Assembly: GCA_041690495.1 (NCBI GenBank)
Contig: JAWLHE010000013.1
Location: 55,403 to 119,402 of the forward strand
Direction of reading: 5' to 3'
From: DATAAP01 sp041690495
GTDB taxonomy: Bacteria; Pseudomonadota; Alphaproteobacteria; CACIAM-22H2
DNA length: 64,000 nucleotides
Shown: in pieces, positions 63,909 to 64,000 of the stretch
How positions within the stretch are numbered: position 1 is the first letter of the stretch
How the letters are laid out: every line of letters begins with the position of its first letter
Notes under the pieces: model-generated
Told to the model about the DNA's origin: nothing
What the model saw: only the letters and a program-made list of their open reading frames with translations
The model's database searches: none
Made by a program: the position numbers and the translations under genes

Positions 63909-64000
63909 GTCCTGTACTCATAAAGGGGTTTCGGCCGAGGGTGAGATGTGATTCAAGCTTCCAAACTGTAGGAGCTTGATCATGGCTCGCTTTGACCTGA
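63909..64000 (+). mobile_element. left end of an IS5-type insertion sequence (partial)
   Basis: GTCCTGTACTCATAAAGG directly after the PAP2 stop looks like an IS5-family terminal repeat. A short leader with an imperfect CAAGCTTCC/GGAGCTTG hairpin follows, then the transposase start. The rest lies outside the window. Confidence 0.65.
63982..64000 (+). CDS. IS5-family transposase, 5' end only
   Basis: Reads MARFDL to the window edge, preceded by GTAGGAG. The same opening is known from many IS5-type transposases of alphaproteobacteria. Truncated by the window, not necessarily in the genome. Confidence 0.6.

Overview
This 64 kb window is GC-rich chromosomal DNA from an alphaproteobacterium. The evidence is the order and content of its housekeeping blocks: serC-serA ... 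hisZ-purA ... rpoH, ruvC-ruvA-ruvB-ybgC-tolQ-tolR-tolA-tolB-pal-cpoB-tilS-ftsH, zapA with a 6S RNA, a KamA-type epmB with epmA, and promoters of the general-stress sigma factor EcfG. The Rhodospirillales/Reyranella side of the class is the best guess. The species cannot be named from the sequence alone. No rRNA, tRNA or CRISPR array was seen.

Layout. 1-4130: 3' part of rpoH, a fatty acid desaturase, a GAF/HisKA_2 sensor kinase and a divergent Crp/Fnr-type regulator. 4154-15354: the minus-strand block serC, serA, hisZ, purA, interrupted between hisZ and serA by about 5.8 kb of accessory DNA. That insert holds a decayed TRAP transporter, small hypothetical genes, an MFS exporter with a divergent TetR regulator sharing one operator/promoter, and an enolase-superfamily enzyme. 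15622-23876: a MaoC hydratase, a tartrate/isopropylmalate-type dehydrogenase, an Ada-like DNA repair protein, and a GNAT/PhzF/GNAT/PaiB/DUF1127 series facing a MocR regulator. 23889-25650: a hemerythrin-like plus ferritin-like pair with an EcfG-type promoter. 25762-28119: thiD-folP and a GNAT. 28199-42495: ftsH, tilS, the Tol-Pal system, RuvABC, YebC, a YmdB-type phosphoesterase, 6S RNA, zapA and a small coiled-coil protein.

42715-50706: transketolase and GAPDH, then a cache/PAS histidine kinase, an unknown 137-residue protein, epmA and epmB. 50990-54443: a stress island with two DUF2382 proteins, a beta-carbonic anhydrase, a DUF6448 protein and a small YflT-like protein; the DUF2382 pair and the YflT-like gene carry EcfG-type promoters. 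54969-59142: creatininase-family enzyme, class I aldolase, thiE, efp and an inositol-monophosphatase-family gene. 59239-63908: an uncharacterised envelope operon (OmpA-like periplasmic protein, MotA/TolQ-like channel, MotB/OmpA-like partner), then a PAP2 phosphatase. The window ends just inside an IS5-type insertion sequence that abuts the PAP2 stop codon.

Themes that link regions. (1) The EF-P system is complete here (efp, epmA, epmB), and the same window encodes a TolA with 28 consecutive prolines, an extreme EF-P substrate. (2) Three exact GGAAC-N17-CGTT promoters precede genes of stress type, suggesting a local EcfG regulon. (3) Two separate ion-channel energised envelope systems are present: canonical Tol-Pal and the unnamed MotA/MotB-like operon.
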